A stretch of 64,000 nucleotides of DNA from Sinohyriopsis cumingii (taxonomy: Eukaryota; Mollusca; Bivalvia; Unionida; Unionidae): positions 164,542,130-164,606,129 of the forward strand of contig CM068824.1 in the NCBI GenBank assembly GCA_028554795.2. Direction: 5' to 3'. The notes below the pieces were generated by a model. It worked only from the letters and a program-made list of their open reading frames with translations. It had not been told where the DNA came from and searched no databases. The position numbers and the translations under genes were made by a program. Positions 25,146 to 38,220 of this stretch are shown in pieces (position 1 is the stretch's first letter; every line of letters begins with the position of its first letter).

Positions 25146-25797
25146 GGTAAAAATGTTTGCGAGAGGTTTGAGTTATAGATACAACCTTGATTCTGATATT
25201 ATAATTTTCTAGGAATGAATTTTGTTTATAGTTTGATGGAAAACTCATTGTAAATGACCTAGGTTAGGGCATTTTGTGTCGTAAATCAGATGACAGTCTG
25301 TGTATAAGTTTGAAGTAAACAATTATTTATTCCATATCTTAGCATCAGTCTTAGTAAAATCATTTAAAGTTGTGTTTCAGTTAATGTTTGAGAGGCTGTA
25401 TTTATTGAAATTATTCACTGGAATTACAAATTGTACAATATCTTTGGTCTAAATCATTACTTTGAGATTATTGTGAATTCATTCAAGGACACTGGATTAT
25501 ACCATTGAGATAAAGCAAGACTTTTAGCACATCAACACTATTCCAGGCTATTTGTACAACAGCACTTTTAAAGTTGGAATTCATTCAGAACACCACTTAA
25601 CTTCAATCAGAATACTGTATATTTTTGGACTTGTGATAAAACTTTTAGAACTATTTGGACTTTAATGTATGATACTGTAATTTCTTTTAAAATTTTTACT
25701 TTGTATTCTAAGAAAATAAATTATTTGTTGAATTTGACAAACTTGTTGGTTTCCCTCTTTTCTGTTACTTAAATTAAGATCCTAGAGTTGTAACAAC
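25136..25797 (+). mobile_element. LTR-like repeat, type B, copy 1
   Basis: Starts TGTCGTGTAGGGTAAA and ends GTTGTAACA. Its 3' part (AATAAATTATTTGTTGAAT, then TTTTCTGTTACTTA) is shared with 26029-26946, 29802-30451 and the fragment beside the Polinton. TG...CA ends suit a solo LTR. No internal genes are attached. Confidence 0.55.
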
Positions 25798-26028
25798 ATA
25801 TAATAATGTTCTTCTACTTCAAGGTGTATACCATGCAACAGAAACAGCATGCCAAACACTACAAAGTAAAATTCATAAATATTTTAGTTTTAAGACACCA
25901 GTTTATCCTATTCTAGGGTGATATTATGAAAATTAGTGTGCCCATAATTAGACACACAATCTATAAAAATTCCTTGTGAAACAAGTGATATTACAAACAT
26001 TAGTGTGCCCATAATAGATATACAATGG

Positions 26029-26946
26029 TGTTATGTATATTTAATTTAATTGTTTGTTTGTTATTTTGAAATATTTTTTTTTTTATTACATGCTATTGTA
26101 ATGTAACATTGTACGCTGGACTTGACCTTGTCCAAAACCGAGTTCATTTCTGCTTGACCTGATTTACTTTTTTTTAAATTTCATTTTATGTCAACAACTA
26201 AGACATATCTAAATTATTCCCTTTGTTTATGGGCTTAATATCAAGATCTTTATTAATAGAAGTAAATATGTTGATTTGGGTCAGGGTTTTGGAGTTTCCT
26301 AAGTGAATTTTGCAGGTTATGGTTTTCACTTTGTAAACATCAAGATCATTCTAGAAGGTTATTTTCCATTAGGTAATTTCTTTTTTTTATAGAAAATGCT
26401 AATTGTGACCTAAGTTCAAGTAGAGAACTATATAATCTTGTGATTGTGAGGACTTGGGCATTTGTGCTTTAACATTTTGCACTTTCGAGTTGTATTAGGC
26501 TGTGACCAGTTGGCTGAATGTTATTTTTGTTCAAATTATTGAATTCAAGTGATTATTTTCCCTGGAAATATAAAAGTGCTCGGATAAATTTTTGGGATAG
26601 AAACATTTACTGGAATTTATACTGAATTCAGACCTGGAATTATATTTCTTTGATTCAACAAAAGAATCTTGACACATCAACTTTTCAATAGCTACCACAG
26701 ACATGTCATTGACTTGTGAGTTTGAGTTTGGGATATTTTCTGGACATTTACTGAATTTAGGACTTTAAATTACTAGGACTTGTGTCTGTAATTCTTGGAT
26801 TATTTTGGGATTTAATTCACAATACTGTAAGTTCTTCTTATTTTCACTTTGTATTCTTGGGAAATAAATATATTTGTTAAATTTTACAAAGCTCTTTGTC
26901 TTTCACTCTTTTCTGTTACTTATTTTAAGAGCATAGACATGTAACA
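26029..26946 (+). mobile_element. LTR-like repeat, type A, copy 2
   Basis: Begins TGTTATGTATATTTAATT and ends ACATGTAACA. It is colinear with 2332-3241, including ATTGTAATGTAACATTGT and the 3' AATAAAT block. The flanks AATGG and ATGTT do not form a clean target duplication. Confidence 0.55.
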
Positions 26947-26949
26947 ATG

Positions 26950-27360
26950 TTTATTGAGAAGGTCATGTAAACATATTCCATGGTTATTGAAAAGGTCATG
27001 TAATTATATCATGCCATGGTTATTGAAAAGGTCATGCAGTAATATCAAGCCATGGTTATTGAGAAGGTCATGTAATTATGTTATGCCCTTTTTATTGAGG
27101 TCATGTAATTTTATCATGCCACAGTTATTGAAGTTTTGTAATTATATCAAGCCATGATTATTGAAGTCATGTAATTATATCATGCCATAGTTAACTGAGG
27201 TCATGTAATCATTATCATGCCATGGTTATTGAGAAGGTGATGTAGTCATATCAAGCCATGATTATTAAAGTCATGTAATTATATCATGCCATAATTACTG
27301 TGAAGATCATGTAATCATGTCATGCCATGCTTATTGAGATCATGCAATCATGTTCTTGCC
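26950..27360. repeat. ATG-rich satellite, array 1
   Basis: Degenerate units of about 30-40 bp built on TTATTGAGAAGGTCATGTAA plus TTATATCATGCCATGG. It is the same family as the much larger array at 33535-35790. Confidence 0.85.
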
Positions 27361-28100
27361 ATGGCCATATAGTGCCACAAGAAAGGTTGCCATATAGGAT
27401 AAAAATGTGTTTTAAAAATTTTGTTAACAACATGCAATTAAAGTAAAAAAAGCAAAACACAAGGATGAGATGGTGAGGACAATATATGAAGGGGGATGTA
27501 AATGATGTGTATCAAGGGTAATTAGATAATAAAAGATAAAATTCTGGTTAAAAAGACTCGAAGGAAATTTGGTTGCACACAAGCTATATCTTATAATAAA
27601 TGTTAACTTCCTTCAAGAAATTGAAATTACAGGATGTATTTACTGTATCAAAAAGTTCCTTCATGTGCTCAACAATGTAGTAACAATAGATATTAAGCTG
27701 GAGATCAAGACGGTCTATCATAAAGTGCTTCATGGTGAAGGGTTCATTTCAAGAAAACACTCAGGTGGGTCTTTCCCATTTAATATGTAGGAGTGGGTGA
27801 AATAAATATGGCCAGTTTTAATTCATGCAATTACTACCTCATTCTTATGGATAATTCTGTAAGAAGGGCATTCACCAAAATTAGGTTTGATCACAGTCAT
27901 ATAGGCCTAAACTCCTACCCTCAATTATGGGCAAAGGTCAATCACATAATACAAATTAAATACATAACACTTCCCCTCATGAAGAAAATTAAAGATTTAT
28001 ATATTAAAGCTTTTTAACATAATCAAATATCGATATGATATTATAATAATTAAACTTACATAGATATCATATGAATAACACAAAATATACATAAAGCAAT
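27361..28100. other. no recognised feature
   Basis: AT-rich sequence with two short ORFs (27569-27790, 27793-28017) of no recognised family. The phrase CCTAAACTCCTACCCTCAAT at 27906 recurs at 28553, hinting at another dispersed repeat. Confidence 0.4.
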
Positions 28101-28109
28101 ATAGTACTT

Positions 28110-28525
28110 CTACACATGTGAAAATGCATCAGCAATCAGATTATCTTTTCCCTTGATGTGCCTGATGTCAATGCATTCCTGCAACATCAAACTCCACCGG
28201 GACAATCTCTGATTTTTGTTTTTCATTTTGTTAATAAAAATGAGGTTGTGATCAAAGAATACAATAATTGGAGATGGTACTGAACTAATATGTACTTAAA
28301 AGTGTTGCAAAGCCAATATCAATGCTAAACATTCCTCCTCGATTGAGGAATAATTTCTCTGGTGCTTGTTCAGTTTTGTAGAAAAATAGCACACTGGACG
28401 ATCCGCACAATTTTTGTCTTCTTGAATATGCTCCATCAACCCCTTCATCACTTGCATCAACACACAGTTTAAATGATTGACTGTAAACATAATTCATTAA
28501 TAGAATTTTCTAAGGTCAGAACATT
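28110..28525 (-). pseudogene. Ty3/gypsy RNase H fragment
   Basis: Minus-strand frames read FKLCVDASDEGVDGAY, then after a frame shift RPVCYFSTKLNKHQRNYSSI and EEECLALILALQHF. Further down come KNKNQRLSRWSLMLQ and DIRHIKGKDNLIADAF. This is the RNase H region after the reverse transcriptase of a Ty3/gypsy polyprotein: VDAS holds the first catalytic Asp, EEECLA the Glu. No protease, RT or integrase adjoins. Confidence 0.85.
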
Positions 28526-28659
28526 TACCCATCATGACATCAGTCATGCAGTCCTAACTCCTACCCTCAATTGTGGACAAAGGGCAATCACACATACAAC
28601 TTAAATATGAATAGCATATAATCATGGACAGAAGCCAACACAATACAGATTAAATGTAC

Positions 28660-29770
28660 ATAATATCCTAAACTTGCACTGGACAGAGCACCTATACCAG
28701 TTGCTGAGGAACAGAGATTTTTAGGTATTGTCTTCAACAGAAAACACACCTTAATTCTACACATTAAGAAATTTACAGCTAAATGATTGAAAGACATTGA
28801 TTTACTCAGAGTAGTTGTGCACACTGACTTGGGTGCTGAGAGAAAAGTTTTTTTAACCTCTATAAAACTTTATTAGATCCAAACTGGACTTCAGGTGTGG
28901 TTTTGTTTTTTATGGTTCAGTCAGAAAGTCCTATTTAAAGATGCAAGACCCAATTCATCATCAAACAATACAAATCACTTTTGGAGCATTTAGGGTAACC
29001 ACATATGAAAGCCTTTTGGCTGAAGTGAATGAGTCACATCTATCACATCATAGAGAAACATTATTAATACAATATGCCTTAAAATTAGATCCAGTCCTTT
29101 AAACCCTGCTTTTGCATTTGTTTTCAAACCCAAATATGAAACATTTTACCAAAATAAACCAAATACCATTCCTACCTTTGGCATTAGAATATGTTCCAGC
29201 CTTGACAATAAAAAAAATTGACCTTTAAAAATCCAAACATTATTTGCTTCTGTAACATTTTTATGGCTTCTAAAACAACACAAAGTACTCTTTAAGCTGC
29301 AGAAAGGAGAAAAATCTGAGACAAATCTAGCAATTTTTCATAAATCTTATAAAATGTCTATCCAAATTTAAGAACTACCAAAAAATCCAAGACACTGATG
29401 ATGCAAATGATGGCAAAAAGGCTGCTGCAGCCTTTATTAGTGGAAATCACACCATCCAAACTTCACCTGCCAGGTGGTGCATCAATATTTTCAACCAAAA
29501 TTAGGGCATTAGAATTTGCCCTAAAATATATCAAAAGCAAACATTTTTTAAACTGTCATCTATCACTATTAGCATTTAAGTCGCTACACAATAGAAGCTG
29601 GAAAACCCATTACAGACCAATATTCTCATCAAACATACCGAGAGGTATACCTCCCACAAAATGGTATTTGTTTAGTTACACAGCCATGTTGTTATTAAAA
29701 GTAAGGAAACAGCAGACCTCACTGCTAAAATAGCTTTATGTTGTCAAAATTCTTATTTTAAAATGCCATA
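28660..29770 (+). pseudogene. Jockey-like LINE pol fragment (RT thumb + RNase H), sense
   Basis: Broken + frames give PIPVAEEQRFLGIVFNRKHT and AERKVFLTSIKLY, the end of the RT and thumb of a non-LTR retrotransposon. A region resembling an RNase H follows (GKKAAAAFISGN, then LPGGASIFSTKIRALEFALKY, and SKETADLTAKIA near 29700). Many stops and shifts. The next type-B LTR-like repeat starts at 29802. Confidence 0.75.
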
Positions 29771-29801
29771 CACTGATTTTAAATCTAGTATAAAAAATCC
29801 T

Positions 29802-30451
29802 AATGTCGTATAGGATAAACGTTAACTTGGTTTTGAGTTCTAGATACAGCCTTGATTCTAACCTTAGAAAATTCTAGAAAAGAATTATATTTACAGTTTA
29901 ATGGAAATATCATTTGGATTACCCTCATCCTGGTCCTCTAATTGTGTCTTAAGATTTTATATTAGGGTTGTTTATGTTAGAATTACTCATTCCTGCTCAA
30001 CATCCAAAGTGGAATCAGTTTTGTAGTTGTGTTCAGTTTTAATGTGAGATGATTTATTTTTATTGAAATTATTCACTGCAATTATAAAGTGCTCAGTGTA
30101 TGTTCAGAAGGAATGACTATTTTGGGATTATTGCTAGTTCATTTAGGGAAATTTTGGATTATATCATTGTGGTCATACATTACTATTAGCACATCAACAC
30201 TATGCCAGGCTATTGGTACATCAGCACATTCGAGATTGAAATTCATTTGGAACACCACTGAAATTCATTCAGAATACTCTTTATTTTTGGACTTGTGCTA
30301 GATTTTTTTCTAGGACTACTTGGAATTTAATTCACAATACTGTAACTTTTCACTTTCTATTCTAAGGAAATAAATTATTGGTTGAATTTTACTAAATCTG
30401 TTTTCAACTCTTTTCTTAGTTACTTAGTTTGAGACCACAGAATCATAACAA
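29802..30451 (+). mobile_element. LTR-like repeat, type B, copy 2
   Basis: Starts TGTCGTATAGGATAAACG and ends CATAACA; colinear with 25136-25797. It contains AATAAATTATTGGTTGAAT near the end. Confidence 0.55.
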
Positions 30452-30559
30452 GGATCATCAGTTGTCTTTGTAGCTAACAGAAATGTATGTTTACTGTTTT
30501 TGATTTTGAGAATTTAAAATCATTGACAGTAGCTCAATTATGAATCTCGTATATATTTT

Positions 30560-33178
30560 GTTGCAATTGTCTTTTAGTTGTAAGTATGTGTTTCAATCGG
30601 TAACATTAGGAAATCATCAACATGTAGGAAGTAATCCACACCAGGAGCCAAACACTTGGTAATGCTATTCATTTTTATGTTAAAAAGCATAATGGATAAA
30701 ATACTGCCCTGCAGTAGACCCTTCTCTTGCTCATACATATACAAAAGTGTGGAGCCCACGCGTTTCTTGAATTGCCTATTTGAAAGAAAGTTCAATATAA
30801 AAGTGGGTAGACGTCCTTTCAGATCCAGATTATGCAGGTCATTCATTATTCCGTACTTATGTATTTATCATATACCTTTTCCAAATGTTCTTTCTTGATG
30901 AAAGGATCGTGAATGAATGTTTCAGGCCTTATCAGATGATGGTTGGTACTATGGCCATATAGGAAGCCACTTTGGAAAGGAGATATTAAGTTGTTTTTTT
31001 AGTCACTAATACCGAACAAGCCTTGCATTGATCGCTCATTTTATCTTTTTGCAGACAAAGTGTTAAACTTGGCCCCATTGGCCTTCTTTACTTCCAAAAT
31101 TGGCTCATCGATGGTAGAGTTGATGTTCTTTACAGAAAAGGGAAGTGGTCACTTCTGTGAAGGTCATCAGTGACCTTCCAGTCATAATCCAAAAGCAGAG
31201 AACAAATTGTCAGATCTATGCACATATTTGAAGGTGTCTGCAACTTGGTGTCATACAGGCAGAAATCATGGCTGGAAATGAAATCTTTTTGCCTCTGCCA
31301 TTTATGTACTTCGGTCCCATTAAAATATTACAAACACTGATATCCTGGAGTAAAACAGATGGGGTTGTCTTGCTCATTTAGTGGTAAGTTGGTGTTTTGG
31401 TGGTATATAAATGGAACAAAAGTGATGCTTACAGCAATGCCTTGTAAAATTGTATTAATGACATTATGAGGATCCCTTTTTTTTGGTTGACAACAATGGA
31501 GCTCCTCCTGATTCAACATTTTGAGGGTAGTGTGTTAAACAACGAGTAATATTTACGAATAATGTTTGTATTTATTAAAAAGGTTTCCTGCAGACACAGC
31601 AGAAGAATTTCAATGTACATGTAGTTGCTTTTAAGTTCTCAACAATTCCATTGTAAAACATTGTTGTTCATCATGAATTAAAAGTAGAGATGGTGTAATA
31701 CTTAGGTTAGACCTTTTGTGAGGGAACACTTCTATATGATTATTTATCAAGAGGAAGTATGTGCTTTAATATTTTTATAGGTCTGGAGGCACCTCGTGGA
31801 AAGAGCAGTTTCTTCATCCATTATTCAGCTTTATACGGTCATAAAACCCTTGTGTTGCCTGTTACGGTTCATTTTCTTCTTATTGTTTGTTTATTTTGGT
31901 GTTGGGGCATTATTGAATGTCTGTGTGGAGATTGTATTTTACTGAGGTTTATAGTGAAGAATATTTGAAGGTGTGCATCCATTGTTATCTTGGGACTGGT
32001 CATTACTATAGTTGCAAAGGTTGGGCCATGTAGGGAGGTTCTTGATTCTGCCATATTTTTGGCTTCTGGAAAGGGGATATTTAAGGTGTATTTCACCCTT
32101 TGAATTTCCTTCTCCTGGTCCGTGTTAGTGTGATGCTCTTTATTACAGTTTATACAATGTGAGGTGGCTTTATGCTCGGGTTCCTGTGGTGAAGAGTTGC
32201 CGCATTGGCCACACACAGAGCTTCTGGAGCATGTCTTTGTGGTGACTGTACTTCTGACACTTAAGACATCAAAGTGGATTTGGTATTTAAATTTCAACCT
32301 TGACGTGCAAAAATACAACTTTTACTACCTTTGGTAGTGTTGGCTCATTGAAGGTAAATATGGCGGTGTTGGTGTCCTGCACATTTCTGCCATGATACAG
32401 AGTTGATAATTGACAGTAATACCTTGGTTCTTGATGCCTTCATTGATTTCAGTGTCAATGACTCCTGCCAAGTCATAACCGATAATCATACCTTTGGATG
32501 AATTCAGTGATAAGTAAGCAAAAGAGATTACTGGTATATCATGAAACATCTTAATTTTCTTTATAATTTCCATGTCCTCTTTGCTCACACTCCACAAGCA
32601 AACTACCAAATTTTAAATTTTATGCTTTTAGGTGTGCTGACTTGCCAAAGAATCGTTTTTTAAAACTATAAATAGTGCTGGTGAGGCAAGTGGTTTTGAC
32701 TCTTCTTTTGACTAGATGGCCATGAAGCATGGGAAAGAATCCATGCTGCATGATTCATTGTCTGACTTGGACAATAGTTTTGTTCCATTAAGCTGTTTTT
32801 TTCTCTCTCATTATCCTCACCTGCCCACCATGGACACACAAATCAAGTATCAGGAATATATGGGTGGTATACTCAGCAAATACAACACCTCCCAATTGAC
32901 TTGCTAAGCCACCGCCTTTTAGGAAGTCAAGAGAATGTCAGAAAAGCAAGTTAAGAAGACTTCCTAGGGCTCGGTATGACAAGCAGATATATCAAAACCA
33001 GGCCCATCACATCTGGCCATCTAGTAAGAGGTAGAGGCAAAAGTTGTGTTGCATCAGTGAGCCACTCATGGGTCACCACCCATAGCCAACAGCTTGCTTT
33101 CACTCAGTCACCTCTTACAATATGGAGCAAGTATGTTATCAGGCTTATTCTACAACCCTACACCCGCAGGGGGTAACT
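30560..33178 (-). pseudogene. Jockey-clade LINE relic, antisense (gag-like ORF1, EN, RT)
   Basis: Read leftward. About 32640-33178 is likely 5' UTR. 32609-32325 has a gag-like piece (KIKMFHDIPV, SKGMIIGYDLAGV). 32318-31869 holds zinc-knuckle cysteines (VCGQCGN, HCINCNKEHH) and INIPFPEAK-like text, typical of Jockey ORF1. 31519-31328 resembles the endonuclease (NVINTILQGIAVSITFV). 30846-30574 is RT (NDLHNLDLKGRLPTFILNFL, QGSILSIMLFNI, then FLHVDDF in place of YADD). Frames are broken throughout. Confidence 0.78.
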
Positions 33179-33218
33179 GAAAAGTCATGTAATCATGCTT
33201 TTGTGATTGAGTGTATGT

Positions 33219-33529
33219 GATTTGGATTTTTAACATAGCTTTAACAATTTTTCTTTAATATCTCTACGATGTCTGCAGTGTGGCAGTTTATAGTGATGTC
33301 TAGCACTGGGGCATCATGCCACAGACATGTAGCATGATGTCCCACCCAGTCACATTATCCTTATACCAGGCTGACCAGTCCTAACACTAACCTCTTAATG
33401 CTGAGCGCCAAGCAAGGTAGCTGTTAGTACCATTTTTGTAAGTCTTTGGTATGACTTGGCTGGGGAATTAACCCATGACCTCCTGCATTCGAGGTGGACA
33501 CACTAACCACCAGGCCACTGGAGCAGTCC
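33219..33529 (-). mobile_element. tRNA-derived SINE (family 1), antisense copy
   Basis: Reverse complement of the 611-933 element: body with GACATCATGCTACA-like text and tRNA head ending at CCAGGCCACTGGAGC. It is more diverged than the first copy, with a damaged B-box. It sits beside satellite-like text (GTCATGTAATCATGC at about 33185), suggesting insertion into or next to the array that follows. Confidence 0.82.
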
Positions 33530-33534
33530 CTTTC

Positions 33535-35790
33535 ATTATTGAGAGGGTTATGAAATTGTAATATGTCATTGTTACGAGGTCATGTAATTATATCATGCTA
33601 TGTTATTGAAAAAGTCATGTAATCAGATCATGCCATTGTTACTGAGGTCACGTAATCATATAATGCCATGGCTATTATGATCAAGTAATTGAATCATGCC
33701 TTGGATATCGAGGTCATGTAATAATATCATGCCATGATTATTGAGGTCATGTAATAATATCATGCCATGGTTATGATCATGCAATCAAATCATGCTATGG
33801 TTATTGAGGTCATGTAATCATATTATGTCATGGTTAATATGATTATACCATTGAATCATGCAATGGTTATCGAGGTCATGTAATAATATCATGCCATGGT
33901 TATGATCATGCAATCAAATCATGCTATGGTTATTGAGGTCATGTAATCATATTATGTCATGGTTAATATGATTATACCATTGTATCATGCAATGGTTATC
34001 GAGGTCATGTAATATCATGCCATGGTTATGACCATGCAATCAAATCATGCTATGGTTATTGAGGTCATGTAATCATATTATGTCATGGTTAATATGATCA
34101 TACCATTGAATCATGCAATGGTTATCGAGGTCATGTAATATCATGCCATGGTTATGATCATGCAATCAAATCATGCTATGGTTATTGAGGTCATGTAATC
34201 ATATTATGTCATGGTTAATATGATTATACCATTGAATCATGCAATGGTTATCGAGGTCATGTAATATCATGCCATGGTTATGATCATGCAGTCAAATCAT
34301 GCTATGGTTATTGAGGTCATGTAATCATATTATGTCATGGTTAATATGATTATACCATTGAATCATGCAATGGTTATCGAGGTCATGTAATATCATGCCA
34401 TGGTTATGACCATGCAATCAAATCATGCTATGGTTATTGAGGTCATGTAATCATATTATGTCATGGTTAATATGATCATACCGTTGAATCATGCAATGGT
34501 TATCGAGGTCATGTAATATCATGCCATGGTTATGACCATGCAATCAAATCATGCTATGGTTATTGAGGTCATGTAATCATATTATGTCATGGTTAATATG
34601 ATCATACCGTTGAATCATGCAATGGTTATCGAGGTCATGTAATATCATGCCATGGTTATGATCATGCAATCAAATCATGCTATGGTTATTGAGGTCATGT
34701 AATCATATTATGTCATGGTTAATATGATTATACCATTGAATCATGCAATGGTTATCGAGGTCATGTAATATCATGCCATGGTTATGATCATGCAATCAAA
34801 TCATGCTATGGTTATTGAGGTCATGTAATCATATTATGTCATGGTTAATATGATTATACCATTGAATCATGCAATGGTTATCGAGGTCATGTAATATCAT
34901 GCCATGGTTATGACCATGCAATCAAATCATGCTATGGTTATTGAGGTCATGTAATCATATTATGTCATGGTTAATATGATCATACCATTGAATCATGCAA
35001 TGGTTATCGAGGTCATGTAATATCATGCCATGGTTATGACCATGCAATCAAATCATGCTATGGTTATTGAGGTCATGTAATCATATTATGTCATGGTTAA
35101 TATGATTATACCATTGAATCATGCAATGGTTATCGAGGTCATGTAATAATATCATGCCATGGTTATGATCATGCAATCAAATCATGCCTTGGTTATTGAG
35201 GTCATGTAATCATATTATGTCATGGTTAATATGATTATACCATTGAATCATGCAATGGTTATCGAAGTCATGTAATAATATCATGCCATGGTTATGATCA
35301 TGCAATCAAATCATGCCTTGGTTATTGAGGTCATGTAATCATATTATGTCATGGTTAATATGATCATACCATTGAATCATGCAATGGTTATCGAAGTCAT
35401 GTAATAATATCATGCCATGGTTATGATCATGCAATCAAATCATGCCTTGGTTATTGAGGTCATGTAATCATATTATGTCATGGTTAATATGATTATACCA
35501 TTGAATCATGCAATGGTTATCGAAGTCATGTAATAATATCATGCCATGGTTATGATCATGCAATCAAATCATGCCTTGGTTATTGAGGTCATGTAATAAT
35601 ATAATGCCATGTTTATTATGATCATAAAATTGAATCATGCCATGGTTATTGAGGTCATGTAATCATGCCATGGTTATGATCATGCACTCATATTATACCA
35701 TGGTTATCGAGGTCATATAATCGTATCACATCATGGTTATTATGATCATGCAATCATATCATGCCATGGTTATTGAGAAAGTGCTATGAT
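33535..35790. repeat. ATG-rich satellite, array 2, with 126-bp higher-order unit
   Basis: Basic units of about 30-40 bp (TGGTTATTGAGGTCATGTAA type). From about 33790 to 35590 they form about 14 copies of a 126-bp higher-order unit made of distinct sub-units marked GTCATGGTTAATATGAT, ACCATTGAATCATGCAATGG and GATCATGCAATCAAATCATG. Later copies gain a TAATAA variant (129 bp). Confidence 0.95.
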
Positions 35791-37104
35791 CATATGCCCA
35801 TATGCCATGATTACTGCATATGGACCCTCACAGGTTTTACTTGCTGTAACATGTACAGTTGGAAAAAAACCTTAAAGTTTTTGAATGAAGGAAGCTGTCA
35901 GTATAATTTTGGTCTGGCATGAGAAGCAAATCTAATTGAAATTCAGCTCCAGAGTAACTCAACTGTATTAGATTTAAGATTACCTCCTACATAAGCACAG
36001 ATTCTGCTCATGATCAAAATCATCTGATGTCTTGATGATGATAACGGACCTCCGACAAGTTGGATCAAAATCTGATAAATGTAGTTTCTAGAGTGGTGAT
36101 AAATTCAGTCAATTAAATGCAAGATCACTTCATTAATATGCATTGATTTTACATGTAATCATAAACTATCTTGGTAATGCAAATCTATTTACCAAGTTTG
36201 ATCAAAATCATGCTTACATCATATGGCTCAGGATGACTTTGATCCTAATTTAAATTAGCAGAAAACATTGTTACCTGTTGCAATGCATACATTAGAAAAG
36301 AATTCCTTACGTTTTTTTAATTTAGAAATTGTCAGTGTGATTTTTGTTTGACATGAATCACCAGATGGTGAGATCTTTATAGGTTTACTTGCAGCAACAG
36401 CTGTATCAGCATCAGTGCCATGATTTTTGTTGCAAACCAGATTCTGTCCTGTTACACCATATTGCCTCAAGATGCAGATGAGAAATCCTAGTTGTAAACA
36501 AACATATATAAGAGTTGCCTCTAACCTGCCCATGTAAGATGAAGACAGATGTGTCCAAGAAGCAAATCTTGCATCTGATTTGCAGAGCATGCAACCACTC
36601 TATAGGCCATATTTCTTGTCTGGTTTAGATTAAACTTGCAAAATAAGCTATGCAATCAAGATCTTGGATTACATAGGTAATGAGTGAAACCATGTATATT
36701 AATGAGGTGACCTTGCATCTGATTGGCTGAGCCTGATAGCATTTTGGAGACCAAATTTCTGATCCATGGGTGTGTGTTTTTGGATTGTTAAAGTAGCTTC
36801 AACAATTCAAGTCATATCTGATCCATGGAATTTGGGGTTGCATCTAACTGACAGAGTTTGTCAACAATCTAATGACTATTTATTATCAGATTTTGATCAG
36901 ACTTATTTGTTTGTCCTTAACTGAGGGTTGGAGTTGCACTTAACTGTCTAATGTCTGTTTTTTTGTAAACAATATATTACATAGCTAATTCTTGTCAATG
37001 ATTTTAGATCATAAGTTAAGATCATTATTACTTGAAGGTAAATATGTGTACTTGCATGTGAGTTTAGGACATCAGTATTCCCCTGGGAAAAACCTGGTCG
37101 ACCT
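35791..37104. other. no recognised feature
   Basis: AT-rich sequence with loosely recurring phrases such as 'gatcaaaatc' and 'catctgatt', perhaps an old dispersed repeat. The ORF 36255-36590 on the minus strand has no recognisable domain. Confidence 0.4.
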
Positions 37105-37339
37105 GATATTTTACAAGTGCCTTACTAAGTTTTTAGCCATAGATCTGATCTTGTTGACAATTTAGAATATTCTAGAAATAAACTTTTGATCATCACCTGG
37201 TCCTCAAATTGTGACTTAGGAATCAGTCTTCTAGTTGTTCAGTATTAATTTGAGAGGATTTATTTAAATTATTCACTGGAATTACATAGTGTTCAATAAT
37301 GTTATTGCTCTTTTCTGTTACTTAGTTTAAGACCAGAAA
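37105..37339 (+). mobile_element. LTR-like fragment at the Polinton insertion site
   Basis: Resembles type-B LTR-like repeats with the middle deleted: GAATATTCTAGAAATAAAC, CCTGGTCCTC, TTAATTTGAGAGGATTTATT, then TTTTCTGTTACTTAGTTTAA. The Polinton starts directly after GACCAGAAA. Confidence 0.55.
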
Positions 37340-37340
37340 G

Positions 37341-37582
37341 AGCAGCAGAAGGGGTGGACAGACCTAGATTATTTGTTGAATAGGAGGCTTCTACAAAAAT
37401 TAATTTGTAAGAAACCTCCAATTCCAATTCTAAAGGCTGCTACAACGTGTTATTTTCGATACAACAGACCATATGTGACTACGTGTGTGTCATAAAAACA
37501 TCAGTGCACAGGCAAATTTGTTTCGTTATTACGAGCCCACATTAAGGTAGTCCACCCCTTCTGCTGCTGTACATGTTAAAAT
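37341..37582 (+). repeat. Polinton left terminal inverted repeat
   Basis: Matches 52043-52284 in reverse complement over 242 bp with 5 substitutions and no gaps by my count. Its outer end AGCAGCAGAAGGGGTGGAC recurs inverted at 37550-37568, so the repeat has its own inverted ends. The last codons and stop of the ATPase gene overlap its inner edge. Confidence 0.95.
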
Positions 37583-38220
37583 ATTTGATCAAGACCAACT
37601 CGGTATCGTGATCGAGGATCATGCAAATTTATTGTGATAAATCCGTGTGGTGTTGACTGAGCGCGGCTAAACAGATTTTTAAACTTAATAATATCCATGT
37701 TGCCTTTGCACCAGGTTTGATGAATATTTCTTAGCGTGTGTGTGTCAACACCGTTAAACACTGCTAAAATATTGCAATTATCTCTGATAACTTTAGGTAT
37801 TTGTGTATACCGCTGAGTTACATAAATAACATCTGTATTTTTATGTCTGCCGCGAGAAAATATCCTGGCTGGATTTGCTTGTTTGTCTAACATTACGTCG
37901 TCATATACAACAAAATTATTAATTTCTCCGTCAAGGTCTTCCATGGATGGCGCCTCATTGATATCTGTGATAAATTCAATAACATTATCGGCGATTTCGT
38001 CAAAATCCCTAAGTACCTGATAACAACGTTGATCGTCAACCGATGGTGCAACTAAATATAGTTTATCCCACTTTAGCCATCTCATTATCAAATTTAACAA
38101 CAATTGAGTTTTTCCAGATCCAGATGGGCCAATTATTATCATTCTAATCGAATTTGGTAGCGCCGCGTGATGTTTGACTTGCTCACGTTTTCTTGTGGCT
38201 GAAAAATCAATTACATTCAT
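37576..38220 (-). CDS. FtsK/HerA-type DNA-packaging ATPase
   Basis: A 214-residue intact P-loop ATPase of the A32-like packaging group found in Polintons, adintoviruses and nucleocytoplasmic viruses. It should drive DNA into the capsid. Walker A GPSGSGKT is at residues 31-38, Walker B FVVYDDV at 103-109, and a sensor-like YVTQRY at 133-138. The length is normal for the family. The start ATG (38220) lies 15 bp from the divergent start of the zinc-ribbon/PLA2 gene (38236), so any promoter must be shared or lie inside coding sequence. The stop falls in the left TIR. It is one of few genes here without damage. Confidence 0.93.
   Translation of the reverse strand: MNVIDFSATRKREQVKHHAALPNSIRMIIIGPSGSGKTQLLLNLIMRWLKWDKLYLVAPSVDDQRCYQVLRDFDEIADNVIEFITDINEAPSMEDLDGEINNFVVYDDVMLDKQANPARIFSRGRHKNTDVIYVTQRYTQIPKVIRDNCNILAVFNGVDTHTLRNIHQTWCKGNMDIIKFKNLFSRAQSTPHGFITINLHDPRSRYRVGLDQIF

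Noticed and set aside
25136..30451. The two type-B LTR-like repeats and the gypsy RNase H between them as one retrotransposon
   Set aside because: The RNase H is antisense to the LTR orientation implied by the AATAAA block, and unrelated LINE and satellite sequence fill the interval.
36255..36590. 111-residue minus-strand ORF
   Set aside because: No domain, no splice context and low-complexity composition; likely chance.
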